A DNA stretch of 64,000 nt from Alitta virens (taxonomy: Eukaryota; Annelida; Polychaeta; Phyllodocida; Nereididae): positions 14,015,102 through 14,079,101 of the forward strand of contig OW028580.1 of NCBI GenBank assembly GCA_932294295.1, read 5' to 3'. Shown here in pieces: positions 1 to 12,828 of the stretch. The number at the start of each line of letters is the position of its first letter. Position 1 is the first letter of the stretch. The translations under genes and the position numbers were made by a program. The notes under the pieces are model-generated. The model was not told the origin of the DNA. It searched no databases and saw only the letters and a list, made by a program, of their open reading frames with translations.

Positions 1-657
1 ATGCCGGGCATCCTCTATACATATATACATACCTGCGGCAGCAACGTAACCAATGTAATACGACTAGATACACTATGTACAACTTCTTCAAAACCATGGA
101 TGCACCGTAGCTAGCTGGGCCGGGGTCAACAAGGTATGAATAGGTATGAATGAATGAACCTGCAATATGAAATTTGTATTATGTCAATTCTTGGGTTTTT
201 TCCATGTTTGGTAGGCATGCTCAGATTTCACATGCTGGGCTTGCAGAGATCCGCTATTGTAGAGGCTCTGTCTCTGAGACTGTCTATGATTTTTATTTGC
301 AGCATGCATTTTAGCATTCCGTAGTCATGTGCGTCTTCGCTTCATGTTAGCTGCCAACTTTTTCTTCTACTCCTCTTTCTGATGTGCCCTCAGATCCTTT
401 TTGGCCATCTTCACAGCTTGCCGTGCAGCTGTCAGTTGACTGCTTTGATTGCCCAATACATTTGTAGCACGTTCATGCCGGGCATCCTCTATACATATAT
501 ACATACCTGCGGCAGCAACGTAACCAATGTAATACGACTAGATACACTATGTACAACTTCTTCAAAACCATGGACGCACCGTAGCTAGCTGGGCCGGGGT
601 CAACAAGGTATGAATAGGTATGAATGAATGAACCTGCAATATGAAATTTGTATTATG

Positions 658-978
658 TCAATTCTTGGGTTTTTTCCATGTTTGGTAGGCATGCTCAGAT
701 TTCACATGCTGGGCTTGCAGAGATCCGCTATTGTAGTGGCTCTGTCTCTGAGACTGTCTACGGTTTTTATTTGCAGCATGAATTTTAGCATTCCGTAGCC
801 ATGTGCATCTTCGCTTCATGTTAGCAGCCAACTTTTTCTTCTGCTCCTCTTTCTGATGTGCCCTCAGATCATTTTTGGCCATCTTCACAGCTTGCCGTGC
901 AGCTGTCAGTTGACTGCTTTGATTGCCCAATACATTTGTAGCACGTTCATGCCGGGCATCCTCTATACATATATACAT
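658..978 (-). other. Representative satellite open reading frame, 106 residues (repeated in most monomers)
   Basis: The frame starts ATG inside the TATACATATATACATAC landmark and ends at TGA just after a KKPKN tail. The product is very basic and Gln/Lys/Arg rich (KEEQKKKLAANMKRR, NKNRRQSQRQS), with a likely helical stretch over residues 20-60 and no recognised domain. It is intact in most of the roughly 108 monomers. It is broken by stops in a few (the monomers around 184-504, 27316-27636, 30633-30953, 35847 and 38217) and by a 100-bp deletion in two. Most differences between copies change the residue (R/C, M/T, N/K, H/L), which does not suggest purifying selection. I do not recognise it and do not claim it is a gene. 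Confidence 0.35.
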
Positions 979-3900
979 ACCTGCGGCAGCAACGTAACCA
1001 ATGTAATACGACTAGATACACTATGTACAACTTCTTCAAAACCATGGACGCACCGTAGCTACCTGGGCCGGGGTCAACAAGGTATGAATAGGTATGAATG
1101 AATGAACCTGCAATATGAAATTTGTATTATGTCAATTCTTGGGTTTTTTCCATGTTTGGTAGGCATGCTCAGATTTCACATGCTGGGCTTGCAGAGATCC
1201 GCTATTGTAGTGGCTCTGTCTCTGAGACTGTCTACGGTTTTTATTTGCAGCATGCATTTTAGCATTCCGTAGCCATGTGCGTCTTCGCTTCATGTTAGCA
1301 GCCAACTTTTTCTTCTGCTCCTCTTTCTGATGTGCCCTCAGATCATTTTTGGCCATCTTCACAGCTTGCCGTGCAGCTGTCAGTTGACTGCTTTGATTGC
1401 CCAATACATTTGTAGCACGTTCATGCCGGGCATCCTCTATACATATATACATACCTGTGGCAGCAACGTAACCAATGTAATATGACTAGATACACTATGT
1501 ACATCTTCTTCAAAACCATGGACGCACCGTAGCTAGCTGGGCCGGGGTCAACAAGGTATGAATAGGTATGAATGAATGAACCTGCAATATGAAATTTGTA
1601 TTATGTCAATTCTTGGGTTTTTTCCATGTTTGGTAGGCATGCTCAGATTTCACATGCTGGGCTTGCAGAGATCCGCTATTGTTGTGGCTCTGACCCTGAG
1701 ACTGTCTACGGTTTTTATTTGCAGCATGCATTTTAGCATTCCGTAGCCATGTGCGTCTTCGCTTCATGTTAGCAGCCAACTTTTTCTTCTGCTCCTCTTT
1801 CTGATGTGCCCTCAGATCATTTTTAGCCATCTTCACAGCTTGCCGTGCAGCTGTCAGTTGACTGCTTTGATTGCCCAATACATTTGTAGCACGTTCATGC
1901 CGGGCATCCTCTATACATATATACATACCTGCGGCAGCAACATAACCAATGTAATACGACTAGATACACTATGTACAACTTCTTCAAAACCATGGACGCA
2001 CCGTAGCTAGCTGGGCCGGGGTCAACAAGGTATAAATAGGTATAAATGAATGAACCTGCAATATGAAATTTGTATTATGTCAATTCTTGGGTTTTTTCCA
2101 TGATTGGTAGGCATGCTCAGATTTCACATGCTGGGCTTGCAGAGATCCGCTATTGTAGTGGCTCTGTCTCTGAGACTGTCTACGGTTTTTATTTGCAGCA
2201 TGCATTTTAGCATTCCGTAGCCATGTGCGTCTTCGCTTCATGTTAGCAGCCAACTTTTTCTTCTGCTCCTCTTTCTGATGTGCCCTCAGATCCTTTTTGG
2301 CCGTCTTCACAGCTTGCCGTGCAGCTGTCAGTTGACTGCTTTGATTGCCCAATACATTTGTAGCACGTTCATGCTGGGCATCCTCTATACATATATACAT
2401 ACCTGCGGCAGCAACGTAACCAATGTAATACGACTAGATACACTATGTACAACTTCTTCAAAACCATGGACGCACCGTAGCTAGCTGGGCCGGGGTCAAC
2501 AAGGTATGAATAGGTATGAATGAATGAACCTGCAATATGAAATTTGTATTATGTCAATTCTTGGGTTTTTTCCATGTTTGGTAGGCATGCTCAGATTTCA
2601 CAAGCTGGGCTTGCAGAGATCCGCTATTGTAGTGGCTCTGTCTCTGAGACTGTCTACGGTTTTTATTTGCAGCATGCATTTTAGCATTCCGTAGCCATGT
2701 GCGTCTTCGCTTCATGTTAGCAGCCAACTTTTTCTTCTGCTCCTCTTTCTGATGTGCCCTCAGATCCTTTTTGGCCATCTTCACAGCTTGCCGTGCAGCT
2801 GTCAGTTGACTGCTTTGATTGCCCAATACATTTGTAGCACGTTCATGCCGGGCATCCTCTATACATATATACATACCTGCGGCAGCAACGTAACCAATGT
2901 AATACGACTAGATACACTATGTACAACTTCTTCAAAACCATGGACGCACCGTAGCTAGCTGGGCCGGGGTCAACAAGGTATGAATAGGTATGAATGAATG
3001 AACCTGCAATATGAAATTTGTATTATGTCAATTCTTGGGTTTTTTCCATGTTTGGTAGGCATGCTCAGATTTCACATGCTGGGTTTGCAGAGATCCGCTA
3101 TTGTAGTGGCTCTGTCTCTGAGACTGTCTACGGTTTTTATTTGCAGCATGCATTTTAGCATTCCGTAGCCATGTGCGTCTTCGCTTCATGTTAGCAGCCA
3201 ACTTTTTCTTCTGCTCCTCTTTCTGATGTGCCCTCAGATCCTTTTTGGCCGTCTTCACAGCATGCCGTGCAGCTGTCAGTTGACTGCTTTGATTGCCCAA
3301 TACATTTGTAGCACGTTCATGCCGGGCATCCTCTATACATATATACATACCTGCGGCAGCAACATAACCAATGTAATACGACTAGATACACTATGTACAA
3401 CTTCTTCAAAACCATGGACGCACCGTAGCTAGCTGGGCCGGGGTCAACAAGGTATGAATAGGTATGAATGAATGAACCTGCAATATGAAATTTGTATTAT
3501 GTCAATTCTTGGGTTTTTTCCATGTTTGGTAGGCATGCTCAGATTTCACATGCTGGGCTTGCAGAGATCCGCTATTGTAGTGGCTCTGTCTCTGAGACTG
3601 TCTACGGTTTTTATTTGCAGCATGCATTTTAGCATTCCGTAGCCATGTGCGTCTTCGCTTCATGTTAGCAGCCAACTTTTTCTTCTGCTCCTCTTTCTGA
3701 TGTGCCCTCAGATCATTTTTGGCCATCTTCACAGCTTGCCGTGCAGCTGTCAGTTGACTGCTTTGATTGCCCAATACATTTGTAGCACGTTCATGCCGGG
3801 CATCCTCTATACATATATACATACCTGCGGCAGCAACGTAACCAATGTAATACGACTAGATACACTATGTACAACTTCTTCAAAACCATGGACGCACCGT

Positions 3901-6900
3901 AGCTAGCTGGGCCGGGGTCAACAAGGTATGAATAGGTATGAATGAATGAACCTGCAATATGAAATTTGTATTATGTCAATTCTTGGGTTTTTTCCATGTT
4001 TGGTAGGCATGCTCAGATTTCACATGCTGGGCTTGCAGAGATCCGCTATTGTAGTGGCTCTGTCTCTGAGACTGTCTACGGTTTTTATTTGCAGCATGCA
4101 TTTTAGCATTCCGTAGCCATGTGCATCTTCGCTTCATGTTAGCAGCCAACTTTTTCTTCTGCTCCTCTTTCTGATGTGCCCTCAGATCATTTTTGGCCAT
4201 CTTCACAGCTTGCCGTGCAGCTGTCAGTTGACTGCTTTGATTGCCCAATACATTTGTAGCACGTTCATGCCGGGCATCCTCTATACATATATACATACCT
4301 GCGGCAGCAACGTAACCAATGTAATACGACTAGATACACTATGTACAACTTCTTCAAAACCATGGACGCACCGTAGCTACCTGGGCCGGGGTCAACAAGG
4401 TATGAATAGGTATGAATGAATGAACCTGCAATATGAAATTTGTATTATGTCAATTCTTGGGTTTTTTCCATGTTTGGTAGGCATGCTCAGATTTCACATG
4501 CTGGGCTTGCAGAGATCCGCTATTGTAGTGGCTCTGTCTCTGAGACTGTCTACGGTTTTTATTTGCAGCATGCATTTTAGCATTCCGTAGCCATGTGCGT
4601 CTTCGCTTCATGTTAGCAGCCAACTTTTTCTTCTGCTCCTCTTTCTGATGTGCCCTCAGATCCTTTTTGGCCATCTTCACAGCTTGCCGTGCAGCTGTCA
4701 GTTGACTGCTTTGATTGCCCAATACATTTGTAGCACGTTCATGCCGGGCATCCTCTATACATATATACATACCTGCGGCAGCAACGTAACCAATGTAATA
4801 CGACTAGATACACTATGTACAACTTCTTCAAAACCATGGACGCACCGTAGCTAGCTGGGCCGGGGTCAACAAGGTATGAATAGGTATGAATGAATGAACC
4901 TGCAATATGAAATTTGTATTATGTCAATTCTTGGGTTTTTTCCATGTTTGGTAGGCATGCTCAGATTTCACATGCTGGGTTTGCAGAGATCCGCTATTGT
5001 AGTGGCTCTGTCTCTGAGACTGTCTACGGTTTTTATTTGCAGCATGCATTTTAGCATTCCGTAGCCATGTGCGTCTTCGCTTCATGTTAGCAGCCAACTT
5101 TTTCTTCTGCTCCTCTTTCTGATGTGCCCTCAGATCCTTTTTGGCCGTCTTCACAGCATGCCGTGCAGCTGTCAGTTGACTGCTTTGATTGCCCAATACA
5201 TTTGTAGCACGTTCATGCCGGGCATCCTCTATACATATATACATACCTGCGGCAGCAACATAACCAATGTAATACGACTAGATACACTATGTACAACTTC
5301 TTCAAAACCATGGACGCACCGTAGCTAGCTGGGCCGGGGTCAACAAGGTATGAATAGGTATGAATGAATGAACCTGCAATATGAAATTTGTATTATGTCA
5401 ATTCTTGGGTTTTTTCCATGTTTGGTAGGCATGCTCAGATTTCACATGCTGGGCTTGCAGAGATCCGCTATTGTAGTGGCTCTGTCTCTGAGACTGTCTA
5501 CGGTTTTTATTTGCAGCATGCATTTTAGCATTCCGTAGCCATGTGCGTCTTCGCTTCATGTTAGCAGCCAACTTTTTCTTCTGCTCCTCTTTCTGATGTG
5601 CCCTCAGATCATTTTTGGCCATCTTCACAGCTTGCCGTGCAGCTGTCAGTTGACTGCTTTGATTGCCCAATACATTTGTAGCACGTTCATGCCGGGCATC
5701 CTCTATACATATATACATACCTGCGGCAGCAACGTAACCAATGTAATACGACTAGATACACTATGTACAACTTCTTCAAAACCATGGACGCACCGTAGCT
5801 AGCTGGGCCGGGGTCAACAAGGTATGAATAGGTATGAATGAATGAACCTGCAATATGAAATTTGTATTATGTCAATTCTTGGGTTTTTTCCATGTTTGGT
5901 AGGCATGCTCAGATTTCACATGCTGGGCTTGCAGAGATCCGCTATTGTAGTGGCTCTGTCTCTGAGACTGTCTACGGTTTTTATTTGCAGCATGCATTTT
6001 AGCATTCCGTAGCCATGTGCATCTTCGCTTCATGTTAGCAGCCAACTTTTTCTTCTGCTCCTCTTTCTGATGTGCCCTCAGATCATTTTTGGCCATCTTC
6101 ACAGCTTGCCGTGCAGCTGTCAGTTGACTGCTTTGATTGCCCAATACATTTGTAGCACGTTCATGCCGGGCATCCTCTATACATATATACATACCTGCGG
6201 CAGCAACGTAACCAATGTAATACGACTAGATACACTATGTACAACTTCTTCAAAACCATGGACGCACCGTAGCTAGCTGGGCCGGGGTCAACAAGGTATG
6301 AATAGGTATGAATGAATGAACCTGCAATATGAAATTTGTATTATGTCAATTCTTGGGTTTTTTCCATGTTTGGTAGGCATGCTCAGATTTCACATGCTGG
6401 GCTTGCAGAGATCCGCTATTGTAGTGGCTCTGTCTCTGAGACTGTCTACGGTTTTTATTTGCAGCATGCATTTTAGCATTCCGTAGCCATGTGCATCTTC
6501 GCTTCATGTTAGCAGCCAACTTTTTCTTCTGCTCCTCTTTCTGATGTGCCCTCAGATCATTTTTGGCCATCTTCACAGCTTGCCGTGCAGCTGTCAGTTG
6601 ACTGCTTTGATTGCCCAATACATTTGTAGCACGTTCATGCCGGGCATCCTCTATACATATATACATACCTGCGGCAGCAACGTAACCAATGTAATACGAC
6701 TAGATACACTATGTACAACTTCTTCAAAACCATGGACGCACCGTAGCTACCTGGGCCAAAGTCAACAAGGTATGAATAAGTATGAATGAATGAACCTGCA
6801 ATATGAAATTTGTATTATGTCAATTCTTGGGTTTTTTCCATGTTTGGTAGGCATGCTCAGATTTCACATGCTGGGCTTGCAGAGATCCGCTATTGTAGTG

Positions 6901-9900
6901 GCTCTGTCTCTGAGACTGTCTACGGTTTTTATTTGCAGCATGCATTTTAGCATTCCGTAGCCATGTGCGTCTTCGCTTCATGTTAGCAGCCAACTTTTTC
7001 TTCTGCTCCTCTTTCTGATGTGCCCTCAGATCCTTTTTGGCCATCTTCACAGCTTGCCGTGCAGCTGTCAGTTGACTGCTTTGATTGCCCAATACATTTG
7101 TAGCACGTTCATGCCGGGCATCCTCTATACATATATACATACCTGCGGCAGCAACGTAACCAATGTAATACGACTAGATACACTATGTACAACTTCTTCA
7201 AAACCATGGACGCACCGTAGCTAGCTGGGCCGGGGTCAACAAGGTATGAATAGGTATGAATGAATGAACCTGCAATATGAAATTTGTATTATGTCAATTC
7301 TTGGGTTTTTTCCATGTTTGGTAGGCATGCTCAGATTTCACAAGCTGGGCTTGCAGAGATCCGCTATTGTAGTGGCTCTGTCTCTGAGACTGTCTACGGT
7401 TTTTATTTGCAGCATGCATTTTAGCATTCCGTAGCCATGTGCGTCTTCGCTTCATGTTAGCAGCCAACTTTTTCTTCTGCTCCTCTTTCTGATGTGCCCT
7501 CAGATCCTTTTTGGCCATCTTCACAGCTTGCCGTGCAGCTGTCAGTTGACTGCTTTGATTGCCCAATACATTTGTAGCACGTTCATGCCGGGCATCCTCT
7601 ATACATATATACATACCTGCGGCAGCAACGTAACCAATGTAATACGACTAGATACACTATGTACAACTTCTTCAAAACCATGGACGCACCGTAGCTAGCT
7701 GGGCCGGGGTCAACAAGGTATGAATAGGTATGAATGAATGAACCTGCAATATGAAATTTGTATTATGTCAATTCTTGGGTTTTTTCCATGTTTGGTAGGC
7801 ATGCTCAGATTTCACATGCTGGGTTTGCAGAGATCCGCTATTGTAGTGGCTCTGTCTCTGAGACTGTCTACGGTTTTTATTTGCAGCATGCATTTTAGCA
7901 TTCCGTAGCCATGTGCGTCTTCGCTTCATGTTAGCAGCCAACTTTTTCTTCTGCTCCTCTTTCTGATGTGCCCTCAGATCCTTTTTGGCCGTCTTCACAG
8001 CATGCCATGCAGCTGTCAGTTGACTGCTTTGATTGCCCAATACATTTGTAGCACGTTCATGCCGGGCATCCTCTATACATATATACATACCTGCGGCAGC
8101 AACATAACCAATGTAATACGACTAGATACACTATGTACAACTTCTTCAAAACCATGGACGCACCGTAGCTAGCTGGGCCGGGGTCAACAAGGTATGAATA
8201 GGTATGAATGAATGAACCTGCAATATGAAATTTGTATTATGTCAATTCTTGGGTTTTTTCCATGTTTGGTAGGCATGCTCAGATTTCACATGCTGGGCTT
8301 GCAGAGATCCGCTATTGTAGTGGCTCTGTCTCTGAGACTGTCTACGGTTTTTATTTGCAGCATGCATTTTAGCATTCCGTAGCCATGTGCGTCTTTGCTT
8401 CATGTTAGCAGCCAACTTTTTCTTCTGCTCCTCTTTCTGATGTGCCCTCAGATCATTTTTGGCCATCTTCACAGCTTGCCGTGCAGCTGTCAGTTGACTG
8501 CTTTGATTGCCCAATACATTTGTAGCACGTTCATGCCGGGCATCCTCTATACATATATACATACCTGCGGCAGCAACGTAACCAATGTAATACGACTAGA
8601 TACACTATGTACAACTTCTTCAAAACCATGGACGCACCGTAGCTAGCTGGGCCGGGGTCAACAAGGTATGAATAGGTATGAATGAATGAACCTGCAATAT
8701 GAAATTTGTATTATGTCAATTCTTGGGTTTTTTCCATGTTTGGTAGGCATGCTCAGATTTCACATGCTGGGCTTGCAGAGATCCGCTATTGTAGTGGCTC
8801 TGTCTCTGAGACTGTCTACGGTTTTTATTTGCAGCATGCATTTTAGCATTCCGTAGCCATGTGCATCTTCGCTTCATGTTAGCAGCCAACTTTTTCTTCT
8901 GCTCCTCTTTCTGATGTGCCCTCAGATCATTTTTGGCCATCTTCACAGCTTGCCGTGCAGCTGTCAGTTGACTGCTTTGATTGCCCAATACATTTGTAGC
9001 ACGTTCATGCCGGGCATCCTCTATACATATATACATACCTGCGGCAGCAACGTAACCAATGTAATACGACTAGATACACTATGTACAACTTCTTCAAAAC
9101 CATGGACGCACCGTAGCTAGCTGGGCCGGGGTCAACAAGGTATGAATAGGTATGAATGAATGAACCTGCAATATGAAATTTGTATTATGTCAATTCTTGG
9201 GTTTTTTCCATGTTTGGTAGGCATGCTCAGATTTCACATGCTGGGCTTGCAGAGATCCGCTATTGTAGTGGCTCTGTCTCTGAGACTGTCTACGGTTTTT
9301 ATTTGCAGCATGCATTTTAGCATTCCGTAGCCATGTGCGTCTTCGCTTCATGTTAGCAGCCAACTTTTTCTTCTGCTCCTCTTTCTGATGTGCCCTCAGA
9401 TCCTTTTTGGCCGTCTTCACAGCTTGCCGTGCAGCTGTCAGTTGACTGCTTTGATTGCCCAATACATTTGTAGCACGTTCATGCTGGGCATCCTCTATAC
9501 ATATATACATACCTGCGGCAGCAACGTAACCAATGTAATACGACTAGATACACTATGTACAACTTCTTCAAAACCATGGACGCACCGTAGCTAGCTGGGC
9601 CGGGGTCAACAAGGTATGAATAGGTATGAATGAATGAACCTGCAATATGAAATTTGTATTATGTCAATTCTTGGGTTTTTTCCATGTTTCGTAGGCATGC
9701 TCAGATTTCACAAGCTGGGCTTGCAGAGATCCGCTATTGTAGTGGCTCTGTCTCTGAGACTGTCTACGGTTTTTATTTGCAACATGCATTTTAGCATTCC
9801 GTAGCCATGTGCGTCTTCGCTTCATGTTAGCAGCCAACTTTTTCTTCTGCTCCTCTTTCTGATGTGCCCTCAGATCCTTTTTGGCCGTCTTCACAGCTTG

Positions 9901-10898
9901 CCGTTCAGCTGTCAGTTGACTGCTTTGATTGCCCAATACATTTGTAGCACGTTCATGCCAGGCATCCTCTATACATATATACATACCTGCGGCAGAAACT
10001 TAACCAATGTAATACGTCTCGATACACTATGTACAACTTCTTCAAAACCATGGACGCACCGTAGCTAGCTGGGCCGGGGTCAACAAGGTATGAATAGGTA
10101 TGAATGAATGAACCTGCAATATGAAATTTGTATTATGTCAATTCTTGGGTTTTTTCCATGTTTGGTAGGCATGCTCAGATTTCACATGCTGGGCTTGCAG
10201 AGGTCCGCTATTGTAGTGGCTCTGTCTCTGAGACTGTCTACGGTTTTTATTTGCAGCATGCATTTTAGCATTCTGTAGCCATGTGCGTCTTCGCTTCATG
10301 TTAGCAGCCAACTTTTTCTTCTGCTCCTCTTTCTGATGTGCCCTCAGATCCTTTTTGGCCGTCTTCACAGCTTGCCGTGCAGCTGTCAGTTGACTGCTTT
10401 GATTGCCCAATACATTTGTAGCACGTTCATGCCGGGCATCCTCTATACATATATACATACCTGCGGCAGCAACGTAACCAATGTAATACGACTAGATACA
10501 CTATGTACAACTTCTTCAAAACCATGGACGCACCGTAGCTAGCTGGGCCAGGGTCAACAAGGTATGAATAGGTATGAATGAATGAACCTGCAATATGAAA
10601 TTTGTATTATGTCAATTCTTGGGTTTTTTCCATGTTTGGTAGGCATGCTCAGATTTCACAAGCTGGGCTTGCAGAGATCCGCTATTGTAGTGGCTCTGTC
10701 TCTGAGACTGTCTACGGTTTTTATTTGCAGCATGCGTTTTAGCATTCCGTAGCCATGTGCGTCTTCGCTTCATGTTAGCAGCCAACTTTTTCTTCTGCTC
10801 CTCTTTCTGATGTGCCCTCAGATCCTTTTTGGCCGTCTTCACAGCTTGCCGTTCAGCTGTCAGTTGACTGCTTTGATTGCCCAATACATTTGTAGCAC

Positions 10899-10906
10899 GT
10901 TCATGC
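10899..10906. repeat. Target-site duplication, left copy (GTTCATGC)
   Basis: The eight bases GTTCATGC sit immediately outside the left inverted repeat and are repeated exactly at 23811-23818 outside the right one. An uninterrupted monomer reads GTTCATGCCGGGCATCC once at this place, so one copy is the original and the other was made on insertion. Confidence 0.95.
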
Positions 10907-10993
10907 TAGCCCCGGGGACCCATGCGCAAGCATGGGTCACGGTTCATCCCATTGGAAAACCTTGAGATTCTGAAGACATGCTTTGGGAGAATT
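10907..10993 (+). repeat. Left terminal inverted repeat
   Basis: Matches the reverse complement of 23722-23810 along its length: TAGCCC tip, then a hairpin, then TCCCATTG, then AAACCTTGAGATTCTGA, and finally GGAGAATT. The match is imperfect and has small gaps, mostly in the hairpin and between TTCTGA and GGAGAATT. The inner conserved block is a good candidate for the transposase binding site, by analogy with other TIR elements. Confidence 0.93.
10917..10938. other. Terminal hairpin in left TIR
   Basis: Perfect 9-bp stem GACCCATGC / GCATGGGTC around a GCAA loop, starting 10 bases inside the left tip. The right end has a hairpin at the equivalent place with a partly different stem sequence, so base pairing rather than sequence alone is preserved. 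Confidence 0.85.
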
Positions 10994-11313
10994 GAGAATA
11001 CTCTGGTCACAAATAATCTACCGAATAAAACACTATACCATGTGAAAGTAGACAATTTTTACTGCTGATGGCACATAATATGGTTCATGTTTAACCACTC
11101 TTACCAATAAATCGTGTTGAGTAAACATCAACTTCGTAATTTTTTCTGTTACTATTACGACGTCACTGATATAAGCAGTAAACTGATTGGTTAAAGAAAA
11201 CGAAAGTAGAGCACCTGTAGCCACCTGGCGCCAAATGCGGAAACTAGCGATGACGTCATAATAAATAAGTCAATGGCATTACTCAGGGCATTATTAAAAT
11301 TACTGACACTGGT
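10994..11313 (+). promoter_or_regulatory. 5' flank of the transposase gene with a CRE-type site
   Basis: Non-coding, A/T-rich stretch between the left TIR and the first exon. A full palindromic TGACGTCA (CRE/ATF-type site) lies at 11251-11258, about 55 bases before the proposed ATG, and a one-mismatch version CGACGTCA at 11158-11165. No convincing TATA box was placed. The short frames here on the - strand have no features of real exons. Confidence 0.4.
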
Positions 11314-11566
11314 ATGGATTGCCGGTGTTGTGGGGTGTAATTGTGCCCAGAAGCCTCTGAAACTAGGATTCGGCGCTACATAGTTGACCAATACGCATCC
11401 CCACACACCCAAGAAAGAGTAGGAGTAGGTAGGGGGGAGTCAGGCAGTGACTACCTGTGTTGCGACTGCTTCAAAGAATTAAGGTGGAAGACTGTGGCTG
11501 GGGGGAAGGGAAAATTTCGATACCGTAGGAAATGGCCTGACAGCCCTGGAAGTACAGAAAATTGTG
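11314..11566 (+). CDS. Transposase exon 1: N-terminal Cys-pair zinc-binding region
   Basis: ATG at 11314 gives MDCRCCGV, then an in-frame TAA at 11338-11340, then an open frame to the donor GTGAGT at 11567. The Cys pairs CRCC and, about 40 residues on, CCDC would make a zinc-binding module that needs both sides of the stop. That favours the stop being a mutation rather than the true start lying downstream. The exon ends in phase 1 and joins exon 2 in frame. Confidence 0.6.
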
Positions 11567-12528
11567 GTGAGTGAATTATTATTTCAACTTCCTGGTGTAT
11601 CCACTGAACTGGAACGACTGTTATTAATAAGCCTACATGTAGCCACTGGCAATACACAATCAAGCTATTACCGTGACCCTTTAAATTGATATTTGTGCAC
11701 AATTGATGTTAAATAAAATAATAGCATATTGTAGTCTTTTGTATTGTCCAAATACAATTTTTTTTAGGATGTTTGTTTAGCAAAAAGTTCACGCAAAGGG
11801 AGGTGGGGGGGACAAATTAAAATGTATTGCAGGGAGCACTAAAACATTTTTTAATAAAATGTACTAGGCCCAAGGGGGCTACTGTCAATACACAGAGCTA
11901 TATATTCCTTCCCTGCAATCTTCCAATATTTCAAAAACATTATCTACTATATGTATATATTTCATTGAACATGGTCAAGCCGACATTAGGCATGATATCT
12001 TATTTATCAAGGTCCTGCTAAATTGATTAAGATGAATCCTCAATGTAATTTGTAATTTAATTACACAATTACACTCAAATATTGGTATATCATTGGAATT
12101 AAAGGTGTGCTAAGATTAAACTAAACGTTTTACGACACATTTATCATTAACCTCAAATACAACTGATATTAAAGCTCATGGGAATGTCCTATACAAAACC
12201 TCAAATTTAACATGTTTAATGTCATGTCAGTACTATCACAAAATAGAATAGACCTAATATTGATAGCATATTATGGAATATTGCCAAAAACAACTAATTT
12301 TGAAACATTATGCTGATGCTTTTCATATACATCAGACTTAGTATTATATAAATATAGCAGCAACATCAAAGAAATTTATCAACTTAATTTTATATCACAC
12401 CAACAAATATCATTTTAGAATTGTGATTTTAAAACTTTTAATCATGAATATATTGTTTTTCCATAAGAATCTTGGGGAAGACTATCTCTATTTTCCTATA
12501 GTAACTATGAATATTATGGAAATTTCAG
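11567..12528 (+). other. Transposase intron 1
   Basis: A/T-rich non-coding sequence of about 960 bases between the donor GTGAGT and the acceptor TTTCAG. It contains a short G-rich run near 11800-11812. No exon, mobile element or structured repeat was recognised in it. Confidence 0.55.
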
Positions 12529-12719
12529 AGGAGTATTATGACCATACTGAAGAAGAGGACCCATTAAGTGCAGGAGGGGATTGTCATGATTTCAAGACAC
12601 AGGTGAAGCGTCATATAGATCAGTCGCACTACCACACCGCATTTCGCCTTCTAATTCAGAAAAGCGATGCAGCGAAGGAGGCAATGGTTGATGTTATGGA
12701 GGAACTGATTTCACAAGAG
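12529..12719 (+). CDS. Transposase exon 2: acidic linker and helical segment
   Basis: Opens after TTTCAG, ends at GTGTGG, and completes the split Glu codon from exon 1. It encodes an acidic stretch (YYDHTEEEDP) and then an amphipathic helical segment (AFRLLIQKSDAAKEAMVDVM). Ends in phase 0. No recognised domain on its own. Confidence 0.6.
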
Positions 12720-12828
12720 GTGTGGCTTTGATATCTCACTCCCTTACAAATAAACATTTTACTCATTATAACTCATTTTTTAGTTTACAGGGAAGTACAT
12801 TCTAAGATAGTCTTGGCATCTGTTTTAG

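Larger units (their letters stand above)
1..10906. repeat. Left part of 474-bp tandem satellite array (23 monomers)
   Basis: Head-to-tail copies of one 474-bp unit, seen directly: landmarks such as the run TATACATATATACATAC and GTAGCTAGCTGGGCCGGGG recur every 474 bases with only scattered substitutions. No length change occurs in this part, so 10906 equals 23 units plus 4 bases. Monomers differ at a small set of recurring positions (for example GTGCGTCTTCG versus GTGCATCTTCG, and GCCATCTTC versus GCCGTCTTC). Each monomer holds a 321-base open frame on the - strand and an antisense 207-base frame on the + strand. The array is cut at its right edge by the transposon at 10907 and is open at the left window edge. 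A centromeric or heterochromatic location is possible but not shown. Confidence 0.98.

Noticed and set aside
382..588. 68-residue + strand frames repeated in the satellite
   Set aside because: Antisense to the larger - strand frame, no domain, kept only by the repeat structure.
1000..1025. Phage T7 promoter-like sequence in each satellite monomer (TAATACGACT, then CACTATG)
   Set aside because: The match is interrupted by five extra bases (AGATA) and occurs in every monomer of a eukaryotic satellite; coincidence, not a promoter or vector trace.
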